A DNA stretch of 64,000 nucleotides from Piscicola geometra. Lineage: Eukaryota > Annelida > Clitellata > Hirudinida > Piscicolidae. Position numbers and translations under genes: made by a program. Below are positions 26,841 through 39,630 of the stretch, in pieces. Position 1 is the stretch's first letter; each line of letters starts with the position of its first letter. The stretch lies in NCBI GenBank assembly GCA_943735955.1, contig OX030957.1, positions 7,206,257 to 7,270,256 on the forward strand. Reading direction: 5' to 3'. The notes below the pieces were generated by a model. That model ran no database searches. It saw only the letters and a list, made by a program, of their open reading frames with translations, and was not told the origin of the DNA.

Positions 26841-29800
26841 TTATTCGTTTTTCAAAAGTTGTTTGCCAGAAGAGGACACCAGACTGGATGATTGCAAGAG
26901 TTGCAGAGCGGTGAAGTAGAGAAGGAAGACGACGAACTGGCAGAAGCTGAACGTGGTGACAAATAGAGTGAAGAGGTCAGGCAGGTGCGCTGGTGGTGGC
27001 ACGCACAACAGCACCAGCGACAACAAAGACATCAGCGCCAGTGACACATGCGACTGGAGAGGAATTATTGTCTCATGATAACCTTGACCTTGACATTGTA
27101 ACACTAAAAACTCAGTTATAATTATTTGCCGTCACTACTACTACTTCTACTACTACAACTACTACCATAACAACAAGTACGTTCAAGCAGACAGACCAGG
27201 TAGTGCTTGAGAGGCTTGACGGCATCGTTGGGGTGCTCTTGGAGCTTTGCGAAGTGGCTTCGGAACGTGGAGAGGACATAGAAGAAGACAGAGCAGGATA
27301 TGTAAGGTGTCACCAAGCCATCCTTGATGAACAGAGGCAACATACTGTAGTAGTGATGATGATGATGAAAACGACGATGAGTAAACTGGTGATGATGATG
27401 ATACATAGATAGCTAATTCACAGTCGATAATTTATTATAGGAGCGCAGTTAAAACTCTATGAAAGTAGCAGATGATGGCATGATGAAATGATGATAATGA
27501 TGACTTGATGATGATGAATTGATGATGATGATGAGCGATGGAGGTGTCGCACAAAAAGACGAGAGTAACCTGAGTGTGGAAGCGAGCAGGAAGCACACCA
27601 CCTCGACCGGATGCTCCTCGTACAAGAGCACCATGGCACTGTGGTGGTGGTGGTGGTGGTGGAGGAGGTGGTGGTAGGAAAGGTGGATGAGGGGTTGCAC
27701 AGGCGGTGTCTTTTCATTCGATTCTCTTTACTTTTAAATTAATTAAATGAAACAGAGTTTAAATTTTTTTTGAGCCATTGATGATGACGATGATGAATAT
27801 GATGATGGTGGTAATGATGATGGTGGTAATGATGATGGTGGTAATGATGATGGTGATGATTATGGTGATCATGATCATGAATATGATGATGGTGGTGATG
27901 ATGATTATGATGATAGTGGTGATGCATGACTCACACTGCGGGCAGCAGAATGGACTTCTCATGAACTTGGTAGGAGAAAAGAAAGAAGCTCAGAGATACG
28001 TTGAACTGACGAGGTTGATGATTGGTGATGTTGATGATGATGACGATGATGATGACTATTAATAAAGACTAGAGAGTACAACTGACGAGAGAGAGTTTGA
28101 ACTGTGTGAAGGAGGGTCGCAGGAAGAGGCTGGTGCAAGAGGGCAGCACGCTCAGAAGGGTGGTGCCAGAGCTGCGAGTCAGGTGGGGTGGTGGTGGTGG
28201 TAGTAGTGGTGGTCGTGGTGGAGTGGTGGTAGTAGTGGTATTGGTCGTAGTGGTGGTGGTGGTAATATTGGTCGTGGTGGTGGTGGTGGAGTGGTGGTTG
28301 TAGTAGTGGTGGTGGTGGTGGTGGTGGTGGTGGTAGTAGTAGTGGTGGTGGTGGTGGTACTATTAGTCATGGTGGTAGTAGTGGTGATGGTAGTGGTGGT
28401 GGAGTGGTGGTGGTAGTATTGGTCGTGGTGGTGGTAGTGGTGGTGGTGGTAGTGGTGGTGGGAGTGGTGGTGGTAGTGGGAGTGGTGGTGGTGGTAGTAG
28501 TAGTGGTGGTGGTGGTTGTGGTGGTAGTAGTAGTGGTAGTAGTAGTGTGAGTGGTGGTGGTGGTAGTAGTAGTAGTGGTAGTAGTAGTGGTGGTGGTGCA
28601 TGAGACATAAGTCGATAGTCAGAATGAAGGTGGATGGCATTTGCAGATGCAGCATTTTAATCTTGAAGATTGTTATTTATTATGTCTTGCTGAAATGCAA
28701 GGCTCTCAATGGTGAGAAGCCTATAATACTGTGAGCACACAGGATGCAGCATTGGATATAAGATGGAAACCACAGCATAGGCAGCCATATGATGAGCACC
28801 ATAGTCTGACGAGAGCCTGCGTCTGCAGCATCTGCTTCAGCTTCAGCAGAACTGAAAGGCTGCACCACAGGTTTGCGACTTTGTCCTGTTGGCGATTGCA
28901 AAGCACTCAATGAACAAACTTTCTTCACCAATAATCGAGAAAACACCACAAAAACGTATGAAATGACCCCAAGCAAGCAAGCAAGCAAGCTATGCTGGCC
29001 AGATCAGCAAGTGCACATCAGCAAGTGACACCTCGAAGAGTCCCCTGTCGAAGGGGAAGAGTCTCTGCAGCACTTGCAGGAAGCCATCCAGAGTGGAGAG
29101 GAAGGGCAGCCAGCAGAGCAGGAAGGTCGCAAGTACCGAGGAAGCCACCAGGAACAGTGTCTTGAGCCTTGCAGACGATGGTGGTGGTTGGATGGATAGT
29201 GCATGAGTGAGTGAAGATGTTGAATGGTTGATGCACCATCACATGGCGATAGAGTGATGGGAAATTATGGAGGAAAAGATGCTTCTAAGCAAACGACATG
29301 AAGAAGCAAAGGATGGCTGACTTGCAAAAGAGACTCGAGTGGCAGAAGGCAATCCTGCCCAGGATGAAGAAGAAGAAGGGCAGTGAGTGGTAGAGCTGCA
29401 TCTGCTTGTAGTTGAGCGAGAGGGAGAAGAAGATGCAAGAGACAATGAGGGGAGTGTGCGAGAAGGGCGTATATCTCTCGCATGCAGCAGTGGAGCGGTG
29501 GTGATCGGATGGCGCCTTGCTGGCCTCGAAGGTGACTCTCTTCTTGAGACCAGTGGCGGTCCTCATGCCAGCATCATCGCTGCCTGCTGCTGCCGTTGTG
29601 GCCTCCTCGACCACCTGCGCACTGAGCCTGTCACCCTCTGCAGTCATGTCATCATCACCTTCTCGTCCTTCTGAAACCTCCTCCCTCCTTCTTGCTTCCT
29701 CACTGCCACAAGCCCTTCCCATCGCAACCACCGCCCACAGTAACAAACCCAGACTGACGCAGTTGTACCTGTGTGGTATGCTTGTCATGAAGTGATCATC

Positions 29801-31279
29801 ATCATCATGGAGTGCTGTGATGATAGTAATATTGGATTGTAACGATGATGGTTTTTGATGATGGTGATGATGCTGATGGTACTGACTGGAAGTGTGCATG
29901 GTCGATGAGGAGGAGGCCAGGGTAGGTGAGCATCAAGATGCTGTGGAAGAGACCTTGCTGCCCCAAGATAAACAATAATATTAATAATAAAAATGGTATA
30001 AATAAAAATGTTAATAAATAAAAAATCATAGAAACAATAACTATAATAATAATTATAATAATGTCGACAATAAAAAAAACTAAATGACTTTACTTTTTGA
30101 AAACACCAATGAAATAAGCCATAAACAAGCAAACGTTGAAACGTTGGAAGCGACTGGCGGAAGAGAGGAAGAGGATGAAGACAGCAGGAATGTAAATGAG
30201 CAGGTCAGGCAGCAATACTGCATTTGTGGCACGACAACATCATCATCATCATTGCCATCATTATCATCATCATCGCCAGCATCATCATCATCATCGCCAG
30301 CATCATCATCACCAGTGTATCTCATGAAGAGCTTGTGCACAGGGTCTTCGAGGCCTCTGGAAGTCTTCAACTCCACCCACGAGGCATTCATCCTGCTCGC
30401 TCTGTCGTTCGTTTGTAGTACGCCTTAGTGCACGAACTCATACATGCGTATAGTGAATGACAGACAAACAATGAAGGGCAGAAGAAGCAGTGAATGAAAG
30501 CAAGATTACTGACATGAAGGCACAAAGCCAACTGTGGTAGGCGGTTAGAGGGGGGTAGTCGAGGCCCCAGTACAAGAGGTCATTGTCTGTGCTGTTCGTG
30601 TACCTGCGTGGTCCGAAACGACCTCTTGGCTTCATGGTTAGAGTTTGCATGAGATATATAATGGCAATAATTTTGAATAGATTGTGAGAAAGTTTAAATC
30701 GAAAGTCTCAGGATTTGATTTAAAGTTTTTTTCTTATGCTTGTATTCCTGCAATAGCAGCTGTCAAACTAGATAAAAAGTAAGATGTATTATTGTCAAAG
30801 TTGTATATACAATTATGTTTTTGAATAAATAAAGAAACACACCAGTCTTGAATGGGGAGATTGTATGTGATTTCCATCCAGTGTCTCTGAGCCTCGAAAT
30901 CTCCAAACATCGGAGGTTTTGAGGCCCCTGTTACAAATCAAAATATTCAATATTTAAAATAATATTGAAAATATGTGAAAAAATATTAAGTTTAAAAATT
31001 ATTGAATTGTTTAAAATATTTTAAAATTCATTAAAATATTTAATTTATTAAAATAGTTAGTAATCTGAAATAACATGCTATCACAAACTTGCATTTAATT
31101 TAAATGATTTAAATCTCATAAGCCATAAGAAACTTGTTTATAAATGAAATATTTAAATTAAAATAATTTTCAAAAAAAGAAAATTTGGAATAATCATCAC
31201 CAGAATAACTGTGGAATGAAACAGCCCATCGCAATGCGACAACGAAGCACAATCCTGTGGCAATCAGAACTCTCTTCAT
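26841..31279 (-). CDS. ALG6: ALG6 dolichyl-P-Glc:Man9GlcNAc2-PP-dolichol alpha-1,3-glucosyltransferase
   Basis: Fourteen phase-consistent exons on the minus strand: 31279-31201, 30927-30843, 30603-30514, 30392-30313, 30217-30107, 29953-29887, 29768-29322, 29167-29032, 28885-28800, 28171-28087, 28005-27935, 27638-27570, 27344-27181 and 27082-26841. They encode about 603 residues against about 507 in human. Diagnostic motifs are [20 protein letters not shown] (lumenal loop with the catalytic Asp region), [32 protein letters not shown]-type [39 protein letters not shown] and [11 protein letters not shown]. The enzyme adds the first glucose to the lipid-linked oligosaccharide in the ER membrane for N-glycosylation (family knowledge). 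The extra length is a hydrophilic insertion in exon 7. Small GAT, GGT and TG repeats fill several introns. Confidence 0.94.
27777..27925. repeat. GATGATGGTGGTAAT repeats in ALG6 intron 11
   Basis: Imperfect GAT/GGT trinucleotide repeat between exons 11 and 12, ending about 10 bp from the exon 11 donor. His-rich minus-strand frames are artefacts. Confidence 0.88.
28184..28600. repeat. GGTGGTAGTAGT trinucleotide repeat in ALG6 intron 9
   Basis: Over 400 bp of GGT/AGT triplets between exons 9 and 10, starting 13 bp from the exon 10 acceptor. Confidence 0.93.
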
Positions 31280-34200
31280 TTGTTAAAAGAGAATTCGATA
31301 CTTATAAGAATGTAACATCACACTTTGTCTTTTTAAATAAAATTAAATGTTTGAATTCAAAATTATTGAAATTTCAAAACTAATAGATATAATGTAAATA
31401 ATTTTGATCTATTCATATACTTAATTATATACTATTCATATAGTTATTGTAGAAGTGACTATATATATCTCCTGAAAAATTCATATAAATTTTATAAATT
31501 TCAAATAAAATGGTATTCAAAACTGATAGATAAGGACAACATTACCATAAATACGGTTTCACACATATATTACTAGTTAGTTGAACCAATTTCTCTACAC
31601 ATTACTGCTTAAATATCTTTCGAATTGCTTATTTTCGTAGCATGAACAGATTAAAAAATTATTTTGTTTATAAATAAATATTAAAAATGTTTACTCTCGG
31701 ATAAATCAACTTCTTTTAGGATTTCAAGGTTTACTCTTCATTATTATTTATTAATTCAGTTTTTATCAATTAAATATTATAATCATATTTACAATTATTA
31801 TAAAAAAAGTAGTATTAATTAAAACTTGTTCATATTCAAAAATATATACAGTAAGTTTATTTTATAATTACAAATGTGTGCACTATTGGCTTAAAATTTT
31901 AAATAACTAAAAATCAACTTCAAGTTTAAATAAGAATTTTATTTTCAATATTAAATTTATTGCTTATGATAATTTATAATCATAATACTTTCACATATAT
32001 ATTAGTTAATGACTGCTTTGGTCAGTTACTAGTAAAAAAAAGAATAATAAATGTTAAACTTTAAAATTTATGATTTTAAACTTTAAAATTAAGGATTTTA
32101 AACTTTAAAATTAGAGATTTTAAACTTTAAAATTCATGATTTTAAACTTTAAAATTCATGATTTTAAACTTTAAAATTCATGATTTTAAACTTTAAAATT
32201 CATGATTTTAAACTTTAAAATTCATGATTTTAAACTTTAAAATTCATGATTTTAAACTTTAAAATTCATGATTTTAAACTTTAAAATTCATTATTTTAAA
32301 CTTTAATTTGATTTTTTCTTATTTACATAAGAAAAAAATTTTTTTAATCAAAAATAAGCAATATGTCAATTCATAACCTATTCATTTCAATGGAACTATT
32401 TTGTAAGATAAAAAAATTCAGAAAAATATTTCACTTCTTTAATAATGTTTTTCTTATGCAATTGGTGTCAGTTCAAAGAATGCGTTTTTTCTCAATAACA
32501 AAAATGCACTATTTTCCATTACACAAAGGGATTCGACCAATAGCATAGGTTTCCATGGAAAAATCTTTACTTAACAAACAATGAACGCACTGGCTCTTTT
32601 ATCTTGCGTTTGTTGTTCTTTTAAACAGATATTATTAATTATATAATTATTGCCAAGACATGATGTTCTAAAAAGAATAAAAACCAAAATAAATATTTAT
32701 TTATATTAAATTTTTATATTTATTTAACTTCCTAGTGCGCCTTCTAATGCATTTTCCAATAGAATCAATCGTTTTTACGACACAACGCTCATCACATCTC
32801 CACTACGTCCTTGGTATGCCGAGGTGTTCTATAAATAACATGCAAAAGCATTACAAGGTCTGTCTCATCCGTCGGCACTTGAAATTCAAATACTATGCAA
32901 TGAACAACAGTATGAAGCGAGATTTACTGTTCCTAAACTCATCAATCATGCGTAAAAGAAAACATCATTCACGTATGCATCCTTGTAGTGGAATCTCAAA
33001 TCTTTCATTGTTTTCAATGCTATTACAAACAGTGTTTCAGGCAAAGGCACCAGTCCAATCCTTCATAATGACTTTTAAATCATACAAAGCCATCACACGT
33101 ATTTAGTATTAAGCCAGATCCCGGGGTGCAATTACCGATCTTTACAATATCCTTACTGGCGAGTTGTTCTAGGCAGTAATTATCATCTCTCTAACCTACA
33201 TTGCTGCCTTCATTTTCCCTCACCAATGCGTAATCACTCATGCCGATTCGCTGCCGCCTCTACAGTCGCTCTGAATGCTTTCTGTCTGGCCCAACAGTCA
33301 TTTCAATTCAATGCCTCATTTCAATATGAAATCAATGCGTCAAGGTGTGCCTCTGACCTCATTCTCGATTCATTGAATCATTTCCGATACTCCATTCCTG
33401 AGAAGTGACTCATAATCATCAGCATCATTATCGTCATCATCATTATCGTCATCATCATTATCGTCATCATCATTATCATCATCAACATCATCATCAACAA
33501 CATCGCCATCATCGCCAGTTATATATTATACAGACTTAAATTATTCTTTTTCTCAGCGTCGGGTATGACTGCGTCAATCCACTCAGAGTGCCAAATGATT
33601 GTTTCGCATTGTGCAGTCTCACCTTCGGAGGTCTCAGCTCTAAATGCCACTTCATCTCTCTAGAGATCTTTAATGGCCGTAAATATGATAGAGATCAAAC
33701 ATTTACTATTCGTCTATTTTTAGCGTCATCTTTCTCCTTATCTAGAGAGAATGGTGAATGGGCGTAGTGGATTTTCTTTCGGAAGGCAACAATGTAAAAC
33801 CAACAGGCTTTTGCTGCTCATTTGCTTGTTAAACTGACTCGAGCAGTAATGCATCGCTCACGCATGCATTAATTAGGCTTGATTGCATCAGAGCATTCCT
33901 CGCGAGGCATGTAGACCTGAGAGCAGAGGAAGCCATTATTGTTTATTAGCTCAGGTCAGCAGCAGTAATTTACTATTGAAAATGGAAAGAATGGCGTGTA
34001 TTGTTGCGAATTGATTTACGATAGACTTTTTGAAGAGTTCATTATGAAGACCAAATTGTGGGAATTCCTGGCTTCTGGTCATACTTTTTGGAACTAGGAT
34101 CGATGATGGTGTTGGCAACTTTTGCCATCTCTTCCATCCACTCTTCGGTTTTTTGCGTTTTTTATTTGTTTTCGCTCAGTCGGAAGGCATAAGCGATTGA

Positions 34201-35139
34201 TGGTATGGATGCATGCTAGAGCCGTATGCTAATGCACTCCTCAGCAGTGATGCAGGTGAGCCTCTTGTATATGCCACCAGCATTGGTGCACACTGGTTCA
34301 AGAGGCTTCAATGATTTATCAATGAGACGTCCTTGGTGCTGGAGGAGATATCGCGGTTGGAGTGTGCTGCTGAAGCATCAATCAAGCATCTGCCGTAAAC
34401 TCAAACTGCAGTTTAAGTTGTAGGCTTCGATAAGGAGAAAATGAATGGAGTGCATTTGGTTTCTGTAACCCTCTATGGATGCACCTGGAGTTACTTATGC
34501 TGGGCTTGGAACGCCTGAGTACTTGCCTCTTTTTGAAGTGCTCTGGAAGCGATTCCAGAGCGATTAGTGGATGCTTGCACTCATCCAGTGCTGACTTTGT
34601 TCACCAGAGACTCGACCCTTCAAGCATCCACTATTCGTTTGAATCTACTATAGACAATTTATATCATTTAGTTATGAACTGATAATTTAATTATACTTGA
34701 TAGTATAGTTATAAAATCAATTTTAGAAAGCACATTTTAATTGTTTTCGCCTTTCTTGTGAATAGTGCCACATATGGCCAATGATTTGTTTTCGAATTAA
34801 GACTCAATTGAACCTCCCATGCTTGAGTTAACTTCATTAAAAGTAGATTAAGATTTATGCACACAGCACTACATACTCTCAAGGCATGTTCTTTCCATAT
34901 AGGTTGCTCTTCAGTTTGTATGAGTGTTAATTTCCTTGCCAATATCTTCTTGAACTACCATTCACAGACTTCACTTTGTTATCTTGAGCTTGATAATTTA
35001 TTTCTTTTTTTTCACTTATTTTTTATTATATTTTTAACGATTTTTTCAAACATTTTTCTACGATTACTATTCAATTATTTTAAAGAATTGTTTTTATTCG
35101 GATTTTTTTCTATTCTTCACTCTCACATCTTCCTCGCAG
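31280..35139. other. Divergent intergenic region between ALG6 and the TRIM gene
   Basis: 31.3-32.7 kb is very AT-rich and includes a 22-bp tandem repeat. From about 32.73 to 34.9 kb base composition becomes more balanced, with many unremarkable short open frames and a CATCATTATCGT microsatellite at 33415-33515. This higher-GC part could be 5' UTR exons, promoter or noncoding RNA of the TRIM gene. No protein-coding exon is recognised in it. Confidence 0.5.
32050..32310. repeat. 22-bp tandem repeat GATTTTAAACTTTAAAATTC
   Basis: About 11 copies of a 22-bp unit (GATTTTAAACTTTAAAATTC plus AT). The left-end units are degenerate (AAGGATT, AGAGATT). The core TTTAAA...TTTAAA is internally symmetric. 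Confidence 0.93.
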
Positions 35140-35150
35140 GTGTCAGGCCG

Positions 35151-37199
35151 ATGTCTTCCACACTGGTCGAGACAGTCTCCATCAACTACGACGACTTCAG
35201 CGACAGTTTCCTCACGTGCGGCACCTGCCTCTGCGTCTACAACAATGACGAGCGCACTCCTAAGCTGCTCTCCTGCTCGCACACGGTGTGCCTCAGTTGT
35301 CTGGAGCACATCGTCGATGCGCAAGGAGAAGCCATCACGACGTTCAGGTGTCCCATCTGCAGGGAGACTGTCACCATCCCTCGAGGCGGCGTCGTCAGCT
35401 TCCCGCCCAGCTTCATCGTCAACCAACTGCTCGATCTGATGGGCAGGCAGAGGCGCGATGTCGTACCGAAGTGCTCCAGGCACCCTCAAACTGAACTGAT
35501 GTTCTGCGAGACGTGCGATGTGGTCTTCTGTCTGGACTGCACCGAAGGATCGCACAACAACGGAGGCGCCAGTGCTCACACCGTCATTCCCTTCTCCATC
35601 GCCATCAAACGCATGTCAGAGATCCTCCTCTACAAGGCGAGTCTGTGCATCAAGAACCTGGATGAGGCTGAGGAGGTGGTCGGCAAGGAGATCAGCCAGC
35701 TGGCAGAGGCGCACTCCAAGTGTGTTGACAACATCACCAAGGCATTCAACGAGGTCCTCTCGCAGGTTGAGCGTCGAAAAAGCGAACTTTTACAAATCAC
35801 GCAAAAAATCTGTGACGAGAAAAAGAAGTCGTTACAAGAGCAGTTGCTGCTGATCGAGACGGAGAAGCAGAAGGTGGAGAACGACTGCCGAGGCCTGCAG
35901 CACCAGATTGACGTGCGCAACATCACCACCAAGATTGGCGACTTAAACGAAAAACTTGATATATCGACCACCTTGATGGAACCGCGTGAAAACGCTTTCA
36001 TGCAGTTCACCTACAAACACAACGCCAGCATAGACGCAATCAAAAATACACTCGACCACTTCGGCAAAATCTCGATCAGCAAAACATTCCCCGCCCTCTG
36101 TTCAGCGAACGTCATCACCGAAGCATCGGTCCGACTCAACTACAACGTCCTCGTCTCCACCGTCGACTACCATGGCAACGTGAGGACCTTCGGAGGCGAT
36201 CCAGTCGAAATCAAAATCTTCGATCCTCATGGCAGTGTCAGGTTCACCGACGTGATGGACAACGAAGACGGCACTTACGCCGCTAGTTTTTCCTTCTTCA
36301 CGAGTGGAGTTCACAAAATCCACATAAACATCTTCAACCGACCCATCAAGGACAGTCCATTCAGCGTGAATGTCTCGCAACACATCGACCCAATCAACAA
36401 GTTTGGTGGTCCTGGCGCCAGTCTGAGCCACCTCAAACAGCCCATCTCTATTTTCATCTCCAACGACAGACTCGTCTACGTGCTCGACACAGGCAACAGT
36501 CGAGTCTTGATCTTAGACGAGCACCTCTCGAAGGTGCAAGACGTGATCACAGGCACAGGCCTCGAGCAGCACAGCACCACAGGCATGTGCTACTTGCCGC
36601 AGTCGTGTCTGATGGGTCTGGTGAACTGGAGGACGAAGCAGATCACCTTCCTCAACCTCGACGGGAGCTTCTCCTCGCAGTTCACAAGTGAGCACTTCAA
36701 CGAACCCATCGCCATCGCTGCCACTTCACGAGACGAGATCATCGTGGCAGACAACGGCGTCAACAAGTTGTTTGTCTTCGACATGAAGGGCAAGTTGCTC
36801 ACGAGTTTCGGCAGCAAGGGCAACAAGCCAGGCCAGTTCCAGCTCATCCACTCGGTCTACGTCGTTCCGAACAGCAACGAAATCATCGTGTGCGACAACC
36901 GCCTGCAGGTGTTCAGCAGGGCGGGCCAGTACATGTACGATCTGTCGGTCGAGAGCACCTCCAAGGTCACCTTCGGAGGGGCCTGCTACGACGGCGCTGG
37001 CAAGTTCCTGGCCACCAGGGTCGAGAAGGGCCGTTGTGTGGTGCAGGTGTACGACTCAGTGGCGAAGAAGCTCTTGTACGAGGTGGACAGCCACCACGAC
37101 CGCCTCAAGAGACCCAGCACCTTGAGCACCATCAGGGGCGGCTTCGTCTACGTGGTCGACCTGGGAAACGACTGTGTTAAAAAGTACCGCTACATTTGA
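35151..37199 (+). CDS. TRIM2/TRIM3-like RING, B-box, coiled-coil, filamin, NHL protein
   Basis: A single 682-codon coding exon. The ATG at 35151 follows a strong acceptor (CATCTTCCTCGCAG/GTGTCAGG) by 11 bases, so the upstream open frame is intron and the 5' UTR is spliced. RING: C23-x2-C26, C42-x-H44-x2-C47-x2-C50 and C67-x2-C70, complete. B-box: C108-x2-H111, C119-x2-C122, C127-x2-C130, H135 and H143. A coiled coil runs from about 155 to 310 and a filamin/Ig domain from about 318 to 410 (DNEDGTYAASF). NHL blades span about 412-682 (FGSKGNKPGQFQ, VADNGVNKLFVFD, VVDLGNDCVKKY). Family members are E3 ubiquitin ligases, and some bind RNA through the NHL propeller. One B-box after the RING favours TRIM2/3 over TRIM71; the exact orthologue is uncertain. 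The exon is markedly GC-rich against its surroundings. Confidence 0.92.
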   Translation: MSSTLVETVSINYDDFSDSFLTCGTCLCVYNNDERTPKLLSCSHTVCLSCLEHIVDAQGEAITTFRCPICRETVTIPRGGVVSFPPSFIVNQLLDLMGRQRRDVVPKCSRHPQTELMFCETCDVVFCLDCTEGSHNNGGASAHTVIPFSIAIKRMSEILLYKASLCIKNLDEAEEVVGKEISQLAEAHSKCVDNITKAFNEVLSQVERRKSELLQITQKICDEKKKSLQEQLLLIETEKQKVENDCRGLQHQIDVRNITTKIGDLNEKLDISTTLMEPRENAFMQFTYKHNASIDAIKNTLDHFGKISISKTFPALCSANVITEASVRLNYNVLVSTVDYHGNVRTFGGDPVEIKIFDPHGSVRFTDVMDNEDGTYAASFSFFTSGVHKIHINIFNRPIKDSPFSVNVSQHIDPINKFGGPGASLSHLKQPISIFISNDRLVYVLDTGNSRVLILDEHLSKVQDVITGTGLEQHSTTGMCYLPQSCLMGLVNWRTKQITFLNLDGSFSSQFTSEHFNEPIAIAATSRDEIIVADNGVNKLFVFDMKGKLLTSFGSKGNKPGQFQLIHSVYVVPNSNEIIVCDNRLQVFSRAGQYMYDLSVESTSKVTFGGACYDGAGKFLATRVEKGRCVVQVYDSVAKKLLYEVDSHHDRLKRPSTLSTIRGGFVYVVDLGNDCVKKYRYI

Positions 37200-39630
37200 T
37201 CATTACAATGTTTCTAATCAGTTTGAATTGCTAGACATCACCATTGAAGGAGAGTTCAGCTTCCTGTTTCAATTTATAGATTTGGGTATAATAGCAAGAT
37301 ATTGAAGAAAGCACAATTCATCTTTTAAATCTCGTTCATAAATGATAGATACGAATATCATAGGAAGATATTGAGCAAGCACATCCTTTAAATCTCAGCT
37401 ATAGAAGCACCTCTGGTGTGTCACTACTGTGTGTGTGTGCTAACAATGACGATCAAGCTGCAGCCGATTGTTACACTTAGACTATACTGTGTTTGTTGAT
37501 TACTTTGTGATTACGGATTGCCAGTGGGCTGTTGTAGACATTATCTCGCCTCCCCTTTCGACATGAGTATATTTGAACGGACCGTTTTGCCTCTTGAGTT
37601 TATACTTTTTCACGTAAATATTTTCTTTCGTCACCGACTCAAGTACCTTTTTAGGAATAACTTATCTTTATTTTTAGACGCGACGATATTTTTTGTTTGA
37701 AGCATTACGCATTTGCATTAAAAAGAGGTTTTTTGGTGCGTATAAGGCCGTTTGAATAATTTATCATTCTGCATCGTAAGCGTAGAAGCTAACAAATAGT
37801 TTTTATCTCCATATTGACAACGGTGAACAAAAATGCCTCGTGGTACAAAAATTAATTATTCGCAAAAAACAGGGGCAGTTACGATGCTTTGTAAGTAACA
37901 TCTAGAGCATTTTCAAAGGTATACAGGTATTTGAGCGTTCTTGCAATGCACGTCAGCAGGTCATAATAATTAACAATCTGTTTTCACTCGAACGAACCTC
38001 TTGCGGAGGTTTCTTAAATGTGGCTTACGAATTCCAGCACTCGTCCTTCTTACACAAATCATCTCAATCCTCACATCGAGTCCATTCTTCTCATCGTCGT
38101 CATCATCATCATCACCATCATCATCGTCGTCTGCATCTGCATCATCATCTGCATCTCATTCACTCTCGTCATTTTCGTTATAGTTCATTATAATTAGCGC
38201 CATTCGAGTTCGTTTGCAGAAAGGAAGAGAACTTTTGACGTCATCTCAAATATAACCAACCTTCTTTTAAATAAAAATAACCCGAGTTTATCTCAGTACC
38301 AAAAAAAAGGTTGTATAATATTTATTCTAAAAGATAAATATATTTAAAATCTCGCTTCTAATCGCCCTAAGGCTTGTAGTGAGATTTCGAAGGTCGCGTC
38401 TGCCTTCACTCCTGATAAGTGATGCCCGGGTCATGGCTTGCAGCTCGAGATAAAGCATGGCCACTTAGTCACCCAACGAACACAGGCCGTTATGCGCTGG
38501 CTGTTCATCGAGGGATCATGGGTCAGTCATTGAGAGACGACCTGTGTGCCTCTCCCGTTCCCGGTGCTCTTTCGTCACTTGAGCTCTCAAGACCAGCCTT
38601 TGTATGCTTCTACGTTTTGGAAACTGCGAGCGTGGTGCGAAACGCTTATGAATACGTTTAAAATATTGCCTTTTAATTACATTTTTCGTTCGTCGGTAAT
38701 CGATTTTCATCACTTATCAATTTTTCATGAGACAAAAATACTAGCTTCAACGCAGTACGAAGCCTTATTGCGTTCTACTTATCTGGTGTCGTCAGCGTCA
38801 GAGCAAATGCGCAGAAGAAGTAATAAAAACAAGCGTAGAAGCAAGCAATGAAAGGCATTCAGAAGTATGAAACCGCTTTTTCATATAGCTACTTGTGGTT
38901 TCTACGATTGATTAGTTTGACTTAGTGACTTTTAAAGTTATTTAAAATTTAAATTGAACACATTTATGCTCAAACAGTAAACTTTGAAGGCTTTAAAAGA
39001 CTCAAACAAAATTTATTACTTTTTTTATGGTTGAATAAATAAATTTATTAGAAAGCTTAATAAAAGAAAAATAATAAATATAATCCTATTTATTTCTATA
39101 AATAGTATTTAAAACTGTATAATGCGTGAAGCAAATTCGTGCTCTTGTTCTAAGGAGTTGAATTAATTTTAAAATGCCATTAACTCTTTTATTTCTTTTT
39201 TCAAGAAATAAACAAAAAGTTATTTTGTGTTTTGAGAATTAAAAAGATTATGATTGTTGAACAGATTCTTCCAAAAACAAAAATTATTTTTTTATTTAAA
39301 CCTGAATTTTATTATTTATTTCGAAATAAATTTTAATTGAGATAGAATTAATATTTGACAAATAACTTTAATTACTATAGTAATGTGGGGTGCAAAATGC
39401 GAGAGTCAGATAAAATAAATTACGAAAAAAGTTTATTAAAAAAGTACGTAGCTGGATTCATTAGAAAAGAATTGTAGAGCCCATTTCATTGTTAAAAATA
39501 TGTTTAGTTAATTGAAAACGAGTGGCTAGCTTGTGATTTTAAGAGTTTGAAAGTACAATTCTATAAATAAATTAAGATTATATGCAAGCTAAAAGAAATA
39601 CTATTTATGAATGTGATAGGAAGCAGGAGC
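37200..39630. other. TRIM gene downstream region
   Basis: 37.2-38.86 kb keeps the moderately balanced composition of the TRIM locus and may be 3' UTR. It includes a CATCATCAT tract (38092-38165) and a palindromic TGACGTCA at 38237, a cAMP-response-element-like octamer. From 38.9 kb it becomes very AT-rich with no gene seen. Confidence 0.45.

Noticed and set aside
34857..35150. N-terminal extension of the TRIM reading frame upstream of 35151
   Set aside because: It is hydrophobic, low-complexity and AT-rich, and ends in a strong splice acceptor 11 bases before the ATG, so it is intron.
35094..35579. Minus-strand frame of 161 codons opposite the TRIM RING domain
   Set aside because: Shadow of a GC-rich coding exon; the plus strand has complete RING and B-box motifs.
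38237..38244. TGACGTCA as a cAMP-response element
   Set aside because: A single 8-bp palindrome; the same core also occurs within an SH3BP5 intron (1704) and a DXO coding exon (18759), so it is not informative alone.
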